Source: Nocardioides mangrovi
Lineage (GTDB): Bacteria > Actinomycetota > Actinomycetes > Propionibacteriales > Nocardioidaceae
NCBI RefSeq assembly: GCF_020073815.1
Contig: NZ_JAIQZJ010000001.1
Coordinates: 620,001-684,000 of the forward strand
Direction of reading: 5' to 3'
DNA length: 64,000 bases
A program made the translations under genes and the position numbers. Of this stretch, positions 1 through 8,384 are shown piece by piece. Numbering within the stretch: position 1 is the stretch's first letter; each line of letters starts with the position of its first letter. The notes beneath the pieces are model-generated. The model saw nothing but the letters and a program-made list of their open reading frames with translations, was not told the origin of the DNA and did not search any database.

Positions 1-1
1 C

Positions 2-724
2 CTGGGCCTGCTCCGCAACCGGGTCCTCGTGGGCGCCACGATCGCGATCCTCATCGGCGCCGGGACGATCAACGCCCTCATGTACGTGCTGAGCCTCTAC
101 TTCCAGGATCCCGACGCCCTCGACTTCAGCCCGCTCGAGGCCGGCCTCGCGACGCTGCCGGCCACCGTCGGCCTGGTCGTCTCGGCCCCGCTGGTGCCGA
201 GGCTCGCCGCCCGCTTCGGCGGCCGCCAGGTGGTGGGCCTCGGGTTCCTGGTCACCACCGTCGGCTTCGCCTGGATCGGCCTCGCCGACGCGAGCTGGCG
301 CTACGGCGCGTTCTTCCTCCCGCTGATCGCCGCCGCCGTCGGCATGGGGCTCTCCAACGGGCCGTCCTCGGCCGCCTCCACCGCCGCGGTGCCCGCGTCC
401 CAGGTCGGCGAGGCCTCGGGGGTCTCGAACATGGCCCGGTACGTCGGCGCGGCGGTGGCGACCGCCCTGGCCGCCACCCTCTACAGCTCGGTGACCAGCG
501 GCCAGGTGGCAGACGGCGCGGCCCGGGCCGACGCCCTCGCCGACGGGCTGGGGACGACGGCCTGGGTGATGGCCGCGATCAGCGCCGTCGGGGTCGTGAT
601 GGCCGTGCTGATGGGCCGGCACCGCCAGCCCGCCGGCACCCTCGCGGACTCCGCCGCCGCTGCGGCCTCGGTCAGCCACACGCTGCCGACGTCGGCGACG
701 CCGGCACCCTCAGCCACCCCGTGA
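2..724 (+). CDS. MFS drug:proton antiporter, DHA2 type (C-terminal part)
   Basis: The left window edge cuts this gene; 240 residues remain, beginning LGLLRNRVLVGATIA. They form roughly six hydrophobic helices with MFS features: a proline/glycine-rich segment, a loop PRLAARFGGR like the cytoplasmic signature between paired helices, and the late GEASGVSNMARYVGAAVATAL stretch typical of the EmrB/QacA 14-helix family. A Ser/Ala/Thr/Pro-rich tail of about 30 residues follows. The expected role is proton-driven export of small hydrophobic compounds across the cytoplasmic membrane. The substrate cannot be told from the visible half. Other drug-efflux MFS subfamilies remain possible. Confidence 0.8.
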   Translation: MGLLRNRVLVGATIAILIGAGTINALMYVLSLYFQDPDALDFSPLEAGLATLPATVGLVVSAPLVPRLAARFGGRQVVGLGFLVTTVGFAWIGLADASWRYGAFFLPLIAAAVGMGLSNGPSSAASTAAVPASQVGEASGVSNMARYVGAAVATALAATLYSSVTSGQVADGAARADALADGLGTTAWVMAAISAVGVVMAVLMGRHRQPAGTLADSAAAAASVSHTLPTSATPAPSATP

Positions 725-787
725 GGGGTGGTGTCGCGCCACCCGCGTCGGTGCGAGCGTCGGGACGTGTCCGGAAAGGAGTACGTC

Positions 788-1198
788 ATGTTCGGCAGGG
801 GTTACGACGAGGGTGGCGAGGGCCGGCGGCTGATCATCGACGCGACCAGTCTCTTCGCCGGGGTCCTGATCCTGCTCGCCAGCCTCTTCAGCCTGCTGCA
901 GGGCGCGGCCGCCATCGCGAACGACGAGCTCTACTCCGAGGGCAGCGACTACCTCTACCGCTTCGACATGGACGTTTGGGGCACCGTGCAGCTCGTGATC
1001 GGGGCACTGGGCCTGCTCGTCGCGTACGGCGTCATCCGCAGGTCCTCCTGGGGCCTGGTCTGCGGCATGATCCTCGCCTGCCTGTCGATGGTCACGAACT
1101 TCGCGCAGCTGCCGACGTACCCGTTCTGGTCGATGACCCTCATCGCCTTCGACGTGCTCTTCCTGTGGGCACTCTCGCGCGTGCCCGCGCGCGAGTGA
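788..1198 (+). CDS. Small four-helix membrane protein (DUF7144-like)
   Basis: A 136-residue protein starting at the ATG behind a GGAAAGGAG ribosome site at about 774-782. It has a short charged N-terminus (FGRGYDEGGEGRR) and four hydrophobic segments near residues 15-40, 60-80, 84-104 and 108-128, with a short C-terminal SRVPARE tail. This resembles the DUF7144 family of actinobacterial integral membrane proteins, of unknown function; the family name is from memory. It is followed 48 bases later by a SHOCT membrane protein on the same strand, so the two may be cotranscribed. I assign no activity. Confidence 0.7.
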   Translation: MFGRGYDEGGEGRRLIIDATSLFAGVLILLASLFSLLQGAAAIANDELYSEGSDYLYRFDMDVWGTVQLVIGALGLLVAYGVIRRSSWGLVCGMILACLSMVTNFAQLPTYPFWSMTLIAFDVLFLWALSRVPARE

Positions 1199-1246
1199 CG
1201 TCGACCGATCCGGGCGCAGCCGCGCCCCCTCACCCTGGAGGTCCCT

Positions 1247-1642
1247 GTGGTCACTGTGTGGGAGTACTCACCCGGCGACGTGTTCCTGAGCATGCTCTGG
1301 TTCTTCTTGTTCTTCATCTGGATCTGGCTGCTGATCACCGTCTTCGCCGACATCTTCCGCAGCGACGACCTGAGCGGCTGGAGCAAGGCGCTCTGGACGG
1401 TCTTCGTGATCGTGCTGCCCTACCTCGGCGTGTTCGTCTACCTGATCGCCCGTGGCCACAAGATGGGCGGTCACATGGCGGCCCAGGCCGCCCGGCAGGA
1501 CGCCCAGATGCGCGACTACGTCCAGAGCGTCGCCGGCTCCAGCAGCACCGCCGGCGAGATCGAGCGCCTGGCCGCCCTGCGCGACGGCGGGACGCTCAGC
1601 GAGGCGGAGTTCCAGCAGGCCAAGGCCAAGCTCCTCGCCTGA
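1247..1642 (+). CDS. PLDc_N/SHOCT-domain membrane protein
   Basis: A 131-residue protein with a GTG start just after a GGAGG. Two hydrophobic helices (about residues 10-30 and 47-68, the second ending in the IARGHKMGG turn) resemble the PLDc_N membrane module. A polar Ala/Gln-rich linker leads to a C-terminal SHOCT motif (EIERLAALRDGGTLSEAEF through the end). SHOCT is a short C-terminal oligomerisation motif found on many actinobacterial proteins. Three proteins in the next 2.4 kb carry the same motif, hinting at co-assembly. Function unknown. Confidence 0.75.
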   Translation: MVTVWEYSPGDVFLSMLWFFLFFIWIWLLITVFADIFRSDDLSGWSKALWTVFVIVLPYLGVFVYLIARGHKMGGHMAAQAARQDAQMRDYVQSVAGSSSTAGEIERLAALRDGGTLSEAEFQQAKAKLLA

Positions 1643-1650
1643 CCGGCCCG

Positions 1651-1690
1651 CTGCTCGCCGGCTGACCGTCCCGGATCAGCCGGCGAGCAG
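1651..1690. terminator. Bidirectional hairpin between converging SHOCT genes
   Basis: CTGCTCGCCGGCTGA at 1651-1665 is mirrored perfectly by 1676-1690 with a 10-base loop, giving a 15-bp GC-rich stem. The right arm is the last five codons (Leu-Leu-Ala-Gly-stop) of the minus-strand SHOCT gene; the left arm, read on the plus strand, also spells Leu-Leu-Ala-Gly-stop. It lies between two converging genes, as expected of a two-way terminator, but has no U-tract. Confidence 0.7.
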
Positions 1691-1990
1691 CTTCGCCTTC
1701 TGCGCCTCGAACTCGGCGTCGGTCAGGACCCCCTGGTCCCGCAGCTGGCCGAGCCCACGCAGGGCCTCGATCAGCTCGTCGGAGCCGCCGCTCGCGGCCG
1801 GCGCGGGGGCCGGCGGCGGGGGCGCGTACGCCGGCTGCTGGTACTGCTGGTCGTACTGCTGCTGGCGATAGGCGTCGGCGTCGGCCTGCTGCGCCCACCG
1901 TCCCGCCTGCCGTCGTGAGACGCGGTTCGAGACGGCGGTCGCCGTCCCTGCGACGACGGCCGTGCGTGCCATGCCACCGATGAGACCCAT
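1676..1990 (-). CDS. SHOCT-domain protein
   Basis: A 104-residue protein. The N-terminus (MGLIGGMARTAVVAGTATAVS) is weakly hydrophobic and glycine-rich, followed by a Gln/Tyr/Pro/Ala-rich linker (about 38-68) and a C-terminal SHOCT motif (DELIEALRGLGQLRDQGVLT onward, ending KAKLLAG). The family is common in actinobacteria, and SHOCT is thought to mediate oligomerisation. It lies 15 bases downstream of a DUF6325 gene on the same strand, so the pair is probably one transcript. No catalytic residues are evident. Confidence 0.75.
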   Translation of the reverse strand: MGLIGGMARTAVVAGTATAVSNRVSRRQAGRWAQQADADAYRQQQYDQQYQQPAYAPPPPAPAPAASGGSDELIEALRGLGQLRDQGVLTDAEFEAQKAKLLAG

Positions 1991-2005
1991 GACTCTTCCT
2001 TCCGA

Positions 2006-2440
2006 TCAGATGGACTCGAGGAGGTCGAGCGCCTCCGCGACCTGCTCGGCCGGGATCCGGCCGCCGGCCACCACCTCGGCACCCGCGGCGCGCATCGCGC
2101 TGACGAACGGGCCGGCCCAGGTGTTCTCGTAGACGAGGAGCGCGACCGCCTGGCCGGGCTCGACCAGCGAGGCCGTCTCGGCGACGTCCTCGTCGTCGAG
2201 GAGCCCGGAGCGGACGCCCTCGAAGATCGCGAGGTCGAGCTCCCCGTCCCCGTCGAGGTCGGCGACCTCGACGGCGGTGACGGTCCCGTCCTCAGCGACG
2301 ACGCCGACGACCAGGTCGAGGACGCGGATGATGCCCCGCTCGCTCAGGTCGATGAGCTCCTTCAGGCCGTCCCCCTGCATCTTCGCGGCCGGCAGCGCAA
2401 CGGCGAGGTAGTCGATCGGTCCTACGTCCAGCTGGGTCAT
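2006..2440 (-). CDS. DUF6325 family protein
   Basis: A 144-residue protein starting MTQLDVGPIDYLAVALP; the ATG has a GGAGG upstream (ggcgcg...gagggaggaccc on the minus strand). It matches the DUF6325 (formerly part of DUF1269-like) pattern: an opening GPIDYL, the RGIIRVLDLVVGVVAEDGTV core, an acidic DLDGDGELD turn and a YENTWAGPF segment near residue 105. It is predicted to be soluble. Function unknown; members often sit beside SHOCT proteins, as here. A second, divergent member with its own SHOCT tail lies at 3358-3972. Confidence 0.75.
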   Translation of the reverse strand: MTQLDVGPIDYLAVALPAAKMQGDGLKELIDLSERGIIRVLDLVVGVVAEDGTVTAVEVADLDGDGELDLAIFEGVRSGLLDDEDVAETASLVEPGQAVALLVYENTWAGPFVSAMRAAGAEVVAGGRIPAEQVAEALDLLESI

Positions 2441-2593
2441 CGGGTCCTCCCTCGGCTCCGCGCCGGCACCGCACCGGCCGCGCCGATGGTCACACGCCGT
2501 CGGGTGGTCGAGCCCCACCCGGCGACGGGTGAGGCGGGACCACCCGTGCGGTCCGGAGGATGAGCCTCGGACGACGGCGGAGGAGGAGGACAC

Positions 2594-3352
2594 ATGACCA
2601 CACTCCCGACGTACGACGCCGACCAGCTGGCCGGACTGCTCGAGGCGCTGCCCGGCGCGGACTCGGTGGAGCTCAAGCTGACCGTGCCGGGCGTGGACCA
2701 CCGGGCGCTCGCCCACGACCTCGGCATCGACACCCTGGACGCCGTGGTGCGGCAGGTGGCCTTCGTCGACACCGCCGATCTCCGCTTGTCGGCGAGCGGC
2801 CTGGTGCTCCGGGTCCGGCGCACCCAGCGCAAGCCGGGGGACGTGACGGTCAAGCTCCGCCCGATGCTGCCCGCGGACGTGCCCGCCGAGCTGCGCGGGC
2901 TCCCCGGTCTCAAGGTGGAGGTCGACGCCTCCCCGGCCGGCTACACGTGCTCCTGCTCGCTGACCGCCTCGGTGTCGGACCGCAAGGCGCGCGCGGTCCT
3001 GCTCGGTCAGCGCCCGTTCGCGGACCTCCTCACGCCCGAGCAGCGCGCCGTGGTCGCGGACCGACTGCCGCCGGGGACCCGGATGGCGGACCTCCTGCTC
3101 CTCGGCCCGGTCCACCTCCTCAAGTGCCGGTTCGCGCTCGAGGACCAGCCACGGAAGATGATCGCCGAGCTGTGGTTCCTGCCCGGAGGAGCGCGTCTCC
3201 TCGAGCTGTCGACGAAGGCGCCGCCCGCCCGGGCCTTCCAGACCGCGGCCGAGACCAAGCTCGTCCTGACCCGGCACGCGATCGACCTCGGCGCTCCCCA
3301 GGAGCTGAAGACCCGCTCGGTGCTGGCGGCGCTGAGCGCCGAGGCGAGGTGA
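2594..3352 (+). CDS. CYTH-like domain protein
   Basis: A 252-residue protein behind GGAGGAGGAGGAC. The N-terminal half has features of a CYTH/triphosphate tunnel metalloenzyme: VELKLTVPG (an ExExK-like opening, though here only E-x-K is clear), FVDTADLRLSASGLVLRVRR (the tyrosine-like turn plus arginine strand) and DVTVKLRP. Such proteins bind triphosphates or polyphosphate in a beta barrel. The C-terminal half (KMIAELWFLPGGARLLELSTK) continues with strands. It sits 5 bases before a DUF6325/SHOCT gene, probably as an operon. CYTH membership is fairly likely; the substrate is unknown. Confidence 0.6.
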   Translation: MTTLPTYDADQLAGLLEALPGADSVELKLTVPGVDHRALAHDLGIDTLDAVVRQVAFVDTADLRLSASGLVLRVRRTQRKPGDVTVKLRPMLPADVPAELRGLPGLKVEVDASPAGYTCSCSLTASVSDRKARAVLLGQRPFADLLTPEQRAVVADRLPPGTRMADLLLLGPVHLLKCRFALEDQPRKMIAELWFLPGGARLLELSTKAPPARAFQTAAETKLVLTRHAIDLGAPQELKTRSVLAALSAEAR

Positions 3353-3357
3353 GATCG

Positions 3358-3972
3358 ATGGCACCCCGCCCGCCCGCCCGCGACGAGCCGGACCTCGACC
3401 TGCTGGAGTACGTGCTGATCTCGGCCCCGAGCGTCTCGGCCCTGGCCCCGGCCGGCAGCGCGGCGGCCGCGCTCGTCGCCCGGGGCTCGATCCGCATCCT
3501 CGACGCGGTCGTGCTCGTCCGGCGGCGCGCACGCCCGCAGGTCGCGGTCGCCGACGTGTCCGAGCACGAGGAGCTCCAGTCGCTCGCCGCGGTGCTCAGC
3601 ACCACCATGCTGCTCTCCACCCACGACACCGAGCTGGCGGCCCTGACCCTCGCTCCGGACGAGGCGGCGCTCCTCCTGCTCCTCGAGCACCGCTGGGCGG
3701 GCAGCCTCTCCGCAGCCGCCCGCGCCGCCGGCGGCCGGCTCGACGCCGGGGAGCGGATCCAGCGCGATCGCGTCATGGACGCCCTCACCGCCCACCAGGG
3801 CCACCAGCCCGCCGTCCGCGCCGAGAGCATCGATCTCCTCGTGCGCGGCCCGGGCGACGTCCCCGCGGTCGACCGGGCCGAGCAGGTGCGCGAGCTGGCC
3901 GGGCTCGTCGACCGCGGCGTGCTGTCCGTGGAGCTCTACGAGGTTCAGCGGCGGCGGTTGCTCGAGAGCTGA
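3358..3972 (+). CDS. DUF6325-like protein with C-terminal SHOCT motif
   Basis: A 204-residue protein. Residues 12-150 follow the DUF6325 layout (DLLEYVLISAPS, RGSIRILDAVVLVRR, LLLLEHRWAGSLSAAARAAGG) and residues 170-203 form a SHOCT motif (AEQVRELAGLVDRGVLSVEL onward). The DUF6325 and SHOCT modules that occur on separate proteins just upstream are thus fused here, which supports a physical link between the families. Starts 5 bases after the CYTH gene. Its last 28 bases overlap the end of the converging LuxR gene. Function unknown. Confidence 0.7.
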   Translation: MAPRPPARDEPDLDLLEYVLISAPSVSALAPAGSAAAALVARGSIRILDAVVLVRRRARPQVAVADVSEHEELQSLAAVLSTTMLLSTHDTELAALTLAPDEAALLLLLEHRWAGSLSAAARAAGGRLDAGERIQRDRVMDALTAHQGHQPAVRAESIDLLVRGPGDVPAVDRAEQVRELAGLVDRGVLSVELYEVQRRRLLES

Positions 3973-6593
3973 GCCGGCCTCCGGAGCGAGGTGAGCGACC
4001 GGGCGATCTCCGCCGCCTCGGCCCGCGAGGAGCAGCCGAGCTTGCGGTAGATCACCTTGAGGTGGAACTTCAGGGTGTTGATCGAGACGCAGAGCTCGTC
4101 GGCGATCTCGCGGTGTGTCAGGCGGCTCGGCAGCAGGCGCAGCACGTCCTGCTCGCGCTCGGTCAGCGTCTCGACCGACACCGCATCGAACTCCGGGGCC
4201 CCGAGGGTCAGCGCGCGTCGTACCCGGGCCAACCAGCCCTCGGGTGCCGTCCACCCGAGGCGCTCGATCGCCTCGACGACCTCGAACCCCTCCGACGCGA
4301 CGGTCTGGACGAGGCCGTGGTCGGCGGCCACCCGCACCGCGACCACCAGGGCCTGCTCGGCGGCCACCGGGTCCGCGACGACCTGCGCGGCGACGAGATC
4401 GGCGACGACCCGGTGCCGGACGCAGCGCGGCTCCGCGGTCTTGAGCTCGTCGACGGCGGTGCCGCTCTCCTCCGCCATCGCGACGCGGGCACCGCACAGG
4501 CCGCTCCAGAACGGGTCGCGGACACCGGCCAGCCAGCCGCGAGCCTCGTCGAGGTCGTCGGTGGCCAGGGCGAGAGCGACACCGGTCCGCGCGAGCCAGG
4601 ACCGGGCGCCGGGGCCGGGCATCTCGGTGTCGATGAGCTCCGAGGCGGCGCCGAACGCCCGCCGTGCCGCGGCCAGGTCACCGGACCCGGACCACGAGCG
4701 CGCGAGCGCGAGGTGGGCGAGCAGCTGGCAGTGCGGGGCGGCCTCGATCCGACCCGCCACCAGGCGCAGCAGCTCGGTCCGGGCCTCCGAGGTCTCACCC
4801 AGCTCCAGGCGCGCGAGCGCCTCCGCGGTGCTGACCTCGGTGTCCAGGATGGTCATGCTCGACAGCGCGGCCGCCTGCCGCGCGCCCGTCGCCACCCGCA
4901 GCGCGTCGACCGGCCGGCCCGCGAGCGCCTCGCCCAGCGCCCGGGTGCCCTCCAGGGTCATCCGGCGCTCCAGGACCACCGAGACGGCGCGGACGACGCG
5001 TCGGACCTCAGGCCCGTCGTCGGCCCACCGTTCCCCGAGCGCGATGTCCCGGCCCACCAGGTTCCACGCGAACTGTCCGAGGTAGTCGAGCCACCAGCCG
5101 TCGCCGAGCTGCTGGAGGGAGGACCTGGCGAGGGACGCTCCGTCCGCCCAGTGACCGCGCAGGGTGGCCGCCACCGACTGCAGGAGCTCGATCCTCCCCC
5201 GTTCCCGGGCCGCCAGCGTGAAGTCCTGGCTGGTCGCCTGGCCGAGCCGTTCGACGAGGGCGACGAAGCGGCGCCGGTCGATGAGCAGGTGGCACCACGC
5301 GAGCTCGGTGAGCGCCTCGACGTCGTCGACGACGGCGTCCGGGATCATGGCGACCGTCCGGAGGATGGCGCTCTCGTGGCCACCGTCGTAGAGGCCCGCG
5401 GCCTCCACGGCCAGCAGCCGGAGCGCGTCCCGCCAGCGTTCGGCCCGGGACCAGTGCTCCAGGGCCGCGATCGTGTGCCCGTGCGCCTCGTACCAGCCGG
5501 CGGCCCAGCCGTGGAGCCGCGCCGGCCGGTCCGGGGCCAGTCGGGTCATCATCGCGAGGAGGACCTCCCGGACGAGCTGGTGGACCTCGTACTCGCCCGT
5601 CGACTCCCGCCGCGTGACGAACAGCCCCCGCGTCGCGGCGAGGTCGAGGAGGGCCGCGGCGTCGGGACGGTTGGTGAGCACCTGCGCGAGGCCGGGGTCG
5701 ACCCGGTCGACGATCGAGGTCGCCATCAGGACGTCGACGACCTCCGGCTGCTCCCCGGCGAGGATCTCCTCCCAGACGTAGCTGGCGAGGTGCTGCTGGA
5801 CACCCTCCTCGCCCAGCACGTAGGGCAGGCCGCGCGCGCCGGCGGACCGGGCTGCGAGCGCCGCCATCTGGATGCTCGCCGCCCAGCCACCGCAGCGGCC
5901 CGCCACCGCGCTGGCGGTGTCGGCGGGCAGCCCGGGGGCGAGCCGGGTGAGCATCTCCCGGGCCTCGTCGAAGGAGAAGCGCAGCTCGGGGAAGCGCAGC
6001 TCGGCGAGCTGCCCCCGGGCCATCCACCGGTGGACGGGCAGGCGGGGGTCGCGGCGGCTGGCGACGACGACGTGCAGCCAGGCCGGCAGGTGCCCGAGGA
6101 AGAGCGCCACCGAGTCGGCCACCTCGTCGTCACCGTCGGCCAGGTGCAGGTCGTCGATCACCAGGACCGCGCGCTCGGGCTCCGGACCGCCCTGGCCCTC
6201 GGCGTCGAGCGCGTCCACGAGCGTCGACACGGTGTCGGCCACCCGCCCCGGCCGCCGCAGCAGGCGAGCGCACGGGTCGACGGCGTTCGGCGCGAGGGGT
6301 CGCAGCGCGGCCAGGATCCCCTGCCACCACCGGACGGGGTCCTCGTCGGCCTCGTCCACCGAGAACCAGACGCAGCGCACCGGCGTCCCCTCCGCCCACG
6401 ACCGGAGCAGCGACGTCTTGCCGGCGCCGGCCGGTGCCACGACGAGGGTCAAGGGGGAGGCGGCGGTCGCCTCGTCCAGCAGCGCCACGAGCCGCGGTCG
6501 GGGCAGGAGGTACGCCGGGCTGCTGGCGGGCCGCAGCTTCGCTGCCAGCCCGGGTGGTGCGCTCCGCGGTGGTTCCGGTCGACTGTCGTGCAT
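3945..6593 (-). CDS. LuxR-family regulator, MalT/LAL type with STAND ATPase
   Basis: An 882-residue protein of the large ATP-binding LuxR (MalT-like) class. Walker A lies at residues 53-61 (APAGAGKTS) and a Walker-B-like AVLVIDDLHL near 175. TPR-like alpha-helical repeats fill the middle, and a GerE/LuxR helix-turn-helix lies near 815-870 (LTEREQDVLRLL, THREIADELCVSINTLKFHL). Such proteins bind an inducer and ATP, oligomerise and activate promoters. I chose the ATG at 6593, which has a GAGGCGGG upstream; an ATG at 6617 is possible. The target is unknown; the SGNH gene upstream is one candidate. Confidence 0.85.
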   Translation of the reverse strand: MHDSRPEPPRSAPPGLAAKLRPASSPAYLLPRPRLVALLDEATAASPLTLVVAPAGAGKTSLLRSWAEGTPVRCVWFSVDEADEDPVRWWQGILAALRPLAPNAVDPCARLLRRPGRVADTVSTLVDALDAEGQGGPEPERAVLVIDDLHLADGDDEVADSVALFLGHLPAWLHVVVASRRDPRLPVHRWMARGQLAELRFPELRFSFDEAREMLTRLAPGLPADTASAVAGRCGGWAASIQMAALAARSAGARGLPYVLGEEGVQQHLASYVWEEILAGEQPEVVDVLMATSIVDRVDPGLAQVLTNRPDAAALLDLAATRGLFVTRRESTGEYEVHQLVREVLLAMMTRLAPDRPARLHGWAAGWYEAHGHTIAALEHWSRAERWRDALRLLAVEAAGLYDGGHESAILRTVAMIPDAVVDDVEALTELAWCHLLIDRRRFVALVERLGQATSQDFTLAARERGRIELLQSVAATLRGHWADGASLARSSLQQLGDGWWLDYLGQFAWNLVGRDIALGERWADDGPEVRRVVRAVSVVLERRMTLEGTRALGEALAGRPVDALRVATGARQAAALSSMTILDTEVSTAEALARLELGETSEARTELLRLVAGRIEAAPHCQLLAHLALARSWSGSGDLAAARRAFGAASELIDTEMPGPGARSWLARTGVALALATDDLDEARGWLAGVRDPFWSGLCGARVAMAEESGTAVDELKTAEPRCVRHRVVADLVAAQVVADPVAAEQALVVAVRVAADHGLVQTVASEGFEVVEAIERLGWTAPEGWLARVRRALTLGAPEFDAVSVETLTEREQDVLRLLPSRLTHREIADELCVSINTLKFHLKVIYRKLGCSSRAEAAEIARSLTSLRRPAQLSSNRRR

Positions 6594-6753
6594 CAGCCCG
6601 CCTCGAGTCGGTGGCATCTCGCCCAGTCCTTCAGGCTGGCACCCGGCTGACGCGTGCGAATCCCCTGAATCGGGCGGAAATGCCACCGGGGCGACGCCCA
6701 TCCCGCCCGGTGGCCGGCCGGGCACCCCCGATCACCTACCGCGGGCGCGCGCC

Positions 6754-8103
6754 TCAGTCCGCCCGCAACGCACGCTCCACGGCGAGCGCGATGGCGACCT
6801 CGCCACCCGGCGTCGGGTGGAAGGGCGCCGGGTCGTCGACGCCCTGCACGAAGGGGGTCGCACCGCAGAGCCCGTGCCCGTCGAAGTTGGGCTCCGCGGT
6901 CCTGAACGACGCCGCCTCGGCGCCGGAACGGAGGATCTCGTTGATCGCCGTGAGCTTCGAGAGCATCGCCTCCTGCTTCTCGGCGGTCACGCCCAGGTCG
7001 GCGAGACAGTCGATGTCGCCGGCGAACGGGTCGTAGTAGAGGTCGATGACGACCTCGGGCTGGGTCGGCAGCTGCTGGAGCGCCGAGAGCAGCTCGAGGT
7101 AGTCGACGCTGAAGGCGGAGAGGTCCTGCTGGAAGGCGGCCTGCTCGGCGTTGTTCTGGCAGCTGACCGACACGGCGCACACGAGGAGCTGGTCCGACCA
7201 CCGGACGTCGTTGGCGCCGACACTCACGACGACGGTCGCGGCGTCGGCGAGTGCGCGCGAGCTGAGCTGGGCCGGCACGGTCCTGGATCCGGCTGCCTGC
7301 GGGCCGAGCAGGCCGGCGCGGATGGTGGCGCCGCTGCAGGCGAGGTTGGTGACCGGTGCGGTGCCGACGTTCGCAAGCGCGACCGCGAACGCGTCGGAGC
7401 TGCGGTGGCACGCCTCGTCGTCCGGGGTCGGATCCGGCAGGGGGCTGTTGCCGATCCCGGCTGCCGTCGAGTCGCCGATGACGACGACCCGTCCGGCCAC
7501 GTCGTCCCGGGGCTGCTTCGCCGGCACCCGCAGCTCGGGGGCGTCCCCGACGAGTGCCTGCAGCGAGCGCACGTCGCCGAGCTTGTCGGGGGCGGTGTAG
7601 GCGGTCGACATGATGGCGCCGACGTTGATCGCCTCGGTGACCACGAGCACCAGCGCGATGAAGACGAGGCTCGCGCGCCAGCCGCGCCGCAGCCAGCCGG
7701 TCACCGCGCCGGCGATCAGCACGGCGACCACGCCGACGACCGCGATCTCCCAGTAGATGTAGCGCCGGAAGCCGTCGACGAGCGCACTCGACAGCGACGC
7801 CGCCGAGTCGCCACCGCCGCTCGTGAAGTCGCGCAGCTGTTGGGAGAGCGTGATGTGGGTGAGCCGGATGCGGGGGCGGACCGGTCCCGCGAACTCGACC
7901 GTCGTGTCGAGGCGCTGCCCGAAGAGGTCGAGCTCTCCGGGCCCGGAGAGGTCCAGCGTGGGCGCCGAGACGCCGACCTCGATCGTCTGGCCGGCGGTCG
8001 CGACCTGCTGGTCCGGGGTGACCACGAGACCCACGCCGATGGACACGGCGGCGATGAGCAGCGCGAGCACGACGAGGATGCCGCGCCTCACGTGTCGCCC
8101 CAC
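6754..8103 (-). CDS. Membrane-anchored SGNH/GDSL hydrolase
   Basis: A 449-residue protein with a GTG start. One N-terminal helix (about 8-28) is followed by an extracytoplasmic stretch of about 90 residues, two more helices (about 117-137 and 143-163), and an SGNH hydrolase domain. Its blocks are GDST at 210-213 (Ser nucleophile), an SGAT turn near 257-260, GAND at 296-299 (Asn oxyanion) and FHPTPGG with His429. Several cysteines in the domain suggest disulfides outside the membrane. Likely an esterase or acyl hydrolase acting at the cell surface. A second multi-helix SGNH protein lies at 45240-47345. Confidence 0.8.
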   Translation of the reverse strand: MGRHVRRGILVVLALLIAAVSIGVGLVVTPDQQVATAGQTIEVGVSAPTLDLSGPGELDLFGQRLDTTVEFAGPVRPRIRLTHITLSQQLRDFTSGGGDSAASLSSALVDGFRRYIYWEIAVVGVVAVLIAGAVTGWLRRGWRASLVFIALVLVVTEAINVGAIMSTAYTAPDKLGDVRSLQALVGDAPELRVPAKQPRDDVAGRVVVIGDSTAAGIGNSPLPDPTPDDEACHRSSDAFAVALANVGTAPVTNLACSGATIRAGLLGPQAAGSRTVPAQLSSRALADAATVVVSVGANDVRWSDQLLVCAVSVSCQNNAEQAAFQQDLSAFSVDYLELLSALQQLPTQPEVVIDLYYDPFAGDIDCLADLGVTAEKQEAMLSKLTAINEILRSGAEAASFRTAEPNFDGHGLCGATPFVQGVDDPAPFHPTPGGEVAIALAVERALRAD

Positions 8104-8150
8104 GCGACCATGGTGACAGGAGCCTGCAACGAGCCCGCCTCCCCCAACGC

Positions 8151-8188
8151 CGAAGGCCCCGGTCAGCGCGTGCTGACCGGGGCCTTCG
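8151..8188 (-). terminator. Hairpin downstream of tRNA-Glu
   Basis: CGAAGGCCCCGGTCAGC (8151-8167) pairs perfectly with 8172-8188 around a four-base loop, a 17-bp stem directly after the tRNA 3' end. There is no U-tract on the minus strand, but position and stem strength fit a terminator or 3' processing boundary for the tRNA transcript. Confidence 0.75.
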
Positions 8189-8195
8189 TGGTGAG

Positions 8196-8268
8196 TACCC
8201 CGTACGGGATTCGAACCCGTGCTTCCGGCGTGAGAGGCCAGCGTCCTGGGCCGCTAGACGAACGGGGC
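8196..8268 (-). tRNA. tRNA-Glu (anticodon CTC)
   Basis: The 73-nt minus-strand sequence folds as a cloverleaf: acceptor GCCCCGT against ACGGGGT (the first pair is G-U) with discriminator A; anticodon arm CTGGC-CTCTCAC-GCCGG, giving CTC; T arm ACGGG-TTCGAAT-CCCGT. CCA is not encoded. CTC reads GAG, the dominant Glu codon here. It lies 116 bases downstream of tRNA-Gln and is probably its own unit, since a hairpin follows tRNA-Gln. Confidence 0.95.
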
Positions 8269-8356
8269 ATGTCTCTTCACTTGTTACTGCGTGTGTCCTC
8301 CGGGGATCTCCCCGAACAACCTCGGAAAGGTTATCGGAGCCCGTCCTTCACACAAA

Positions 8357-8380
8357 ATCGCGGCCACGGAGGGCCGCGAT
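8357..8380 (-). terminator. Terminator after tRNA-Gln
   Basis: ATCGCGGCC (8357-8365) is mirrored by GGCCGCGAT (8372-8380) with a six-base loop, and on the minus strand the stem runs into TTTGTGTG. This is a conventional short terminator 4 bases past the tRNA-Gln end. Confidence 0.8.
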
Positions 8381-8384
8381 CTGG

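Noticed and set aside
4062..6650. An 862-codon plus-strand frame opposite the LuxR gene
   Set aside because: Low-complexity Arg/Gly/Pro/His text typical of a high-GC antisense frame, while the minus strand has Walker and HTH motifs.
6593..6725. Longer start of the LuxR regulator at 6725
   Set aside because: The extra 44 residues lack homology-like character and have no ribosome site; the ATG at 6593 has one.
8151..8188. tRNA gene cluster terminators as an att site
   Set aside because: No integrase, no duplicated tRNA end and no phage genes are visible beside tRNA-Glu or tRNA-Gln.
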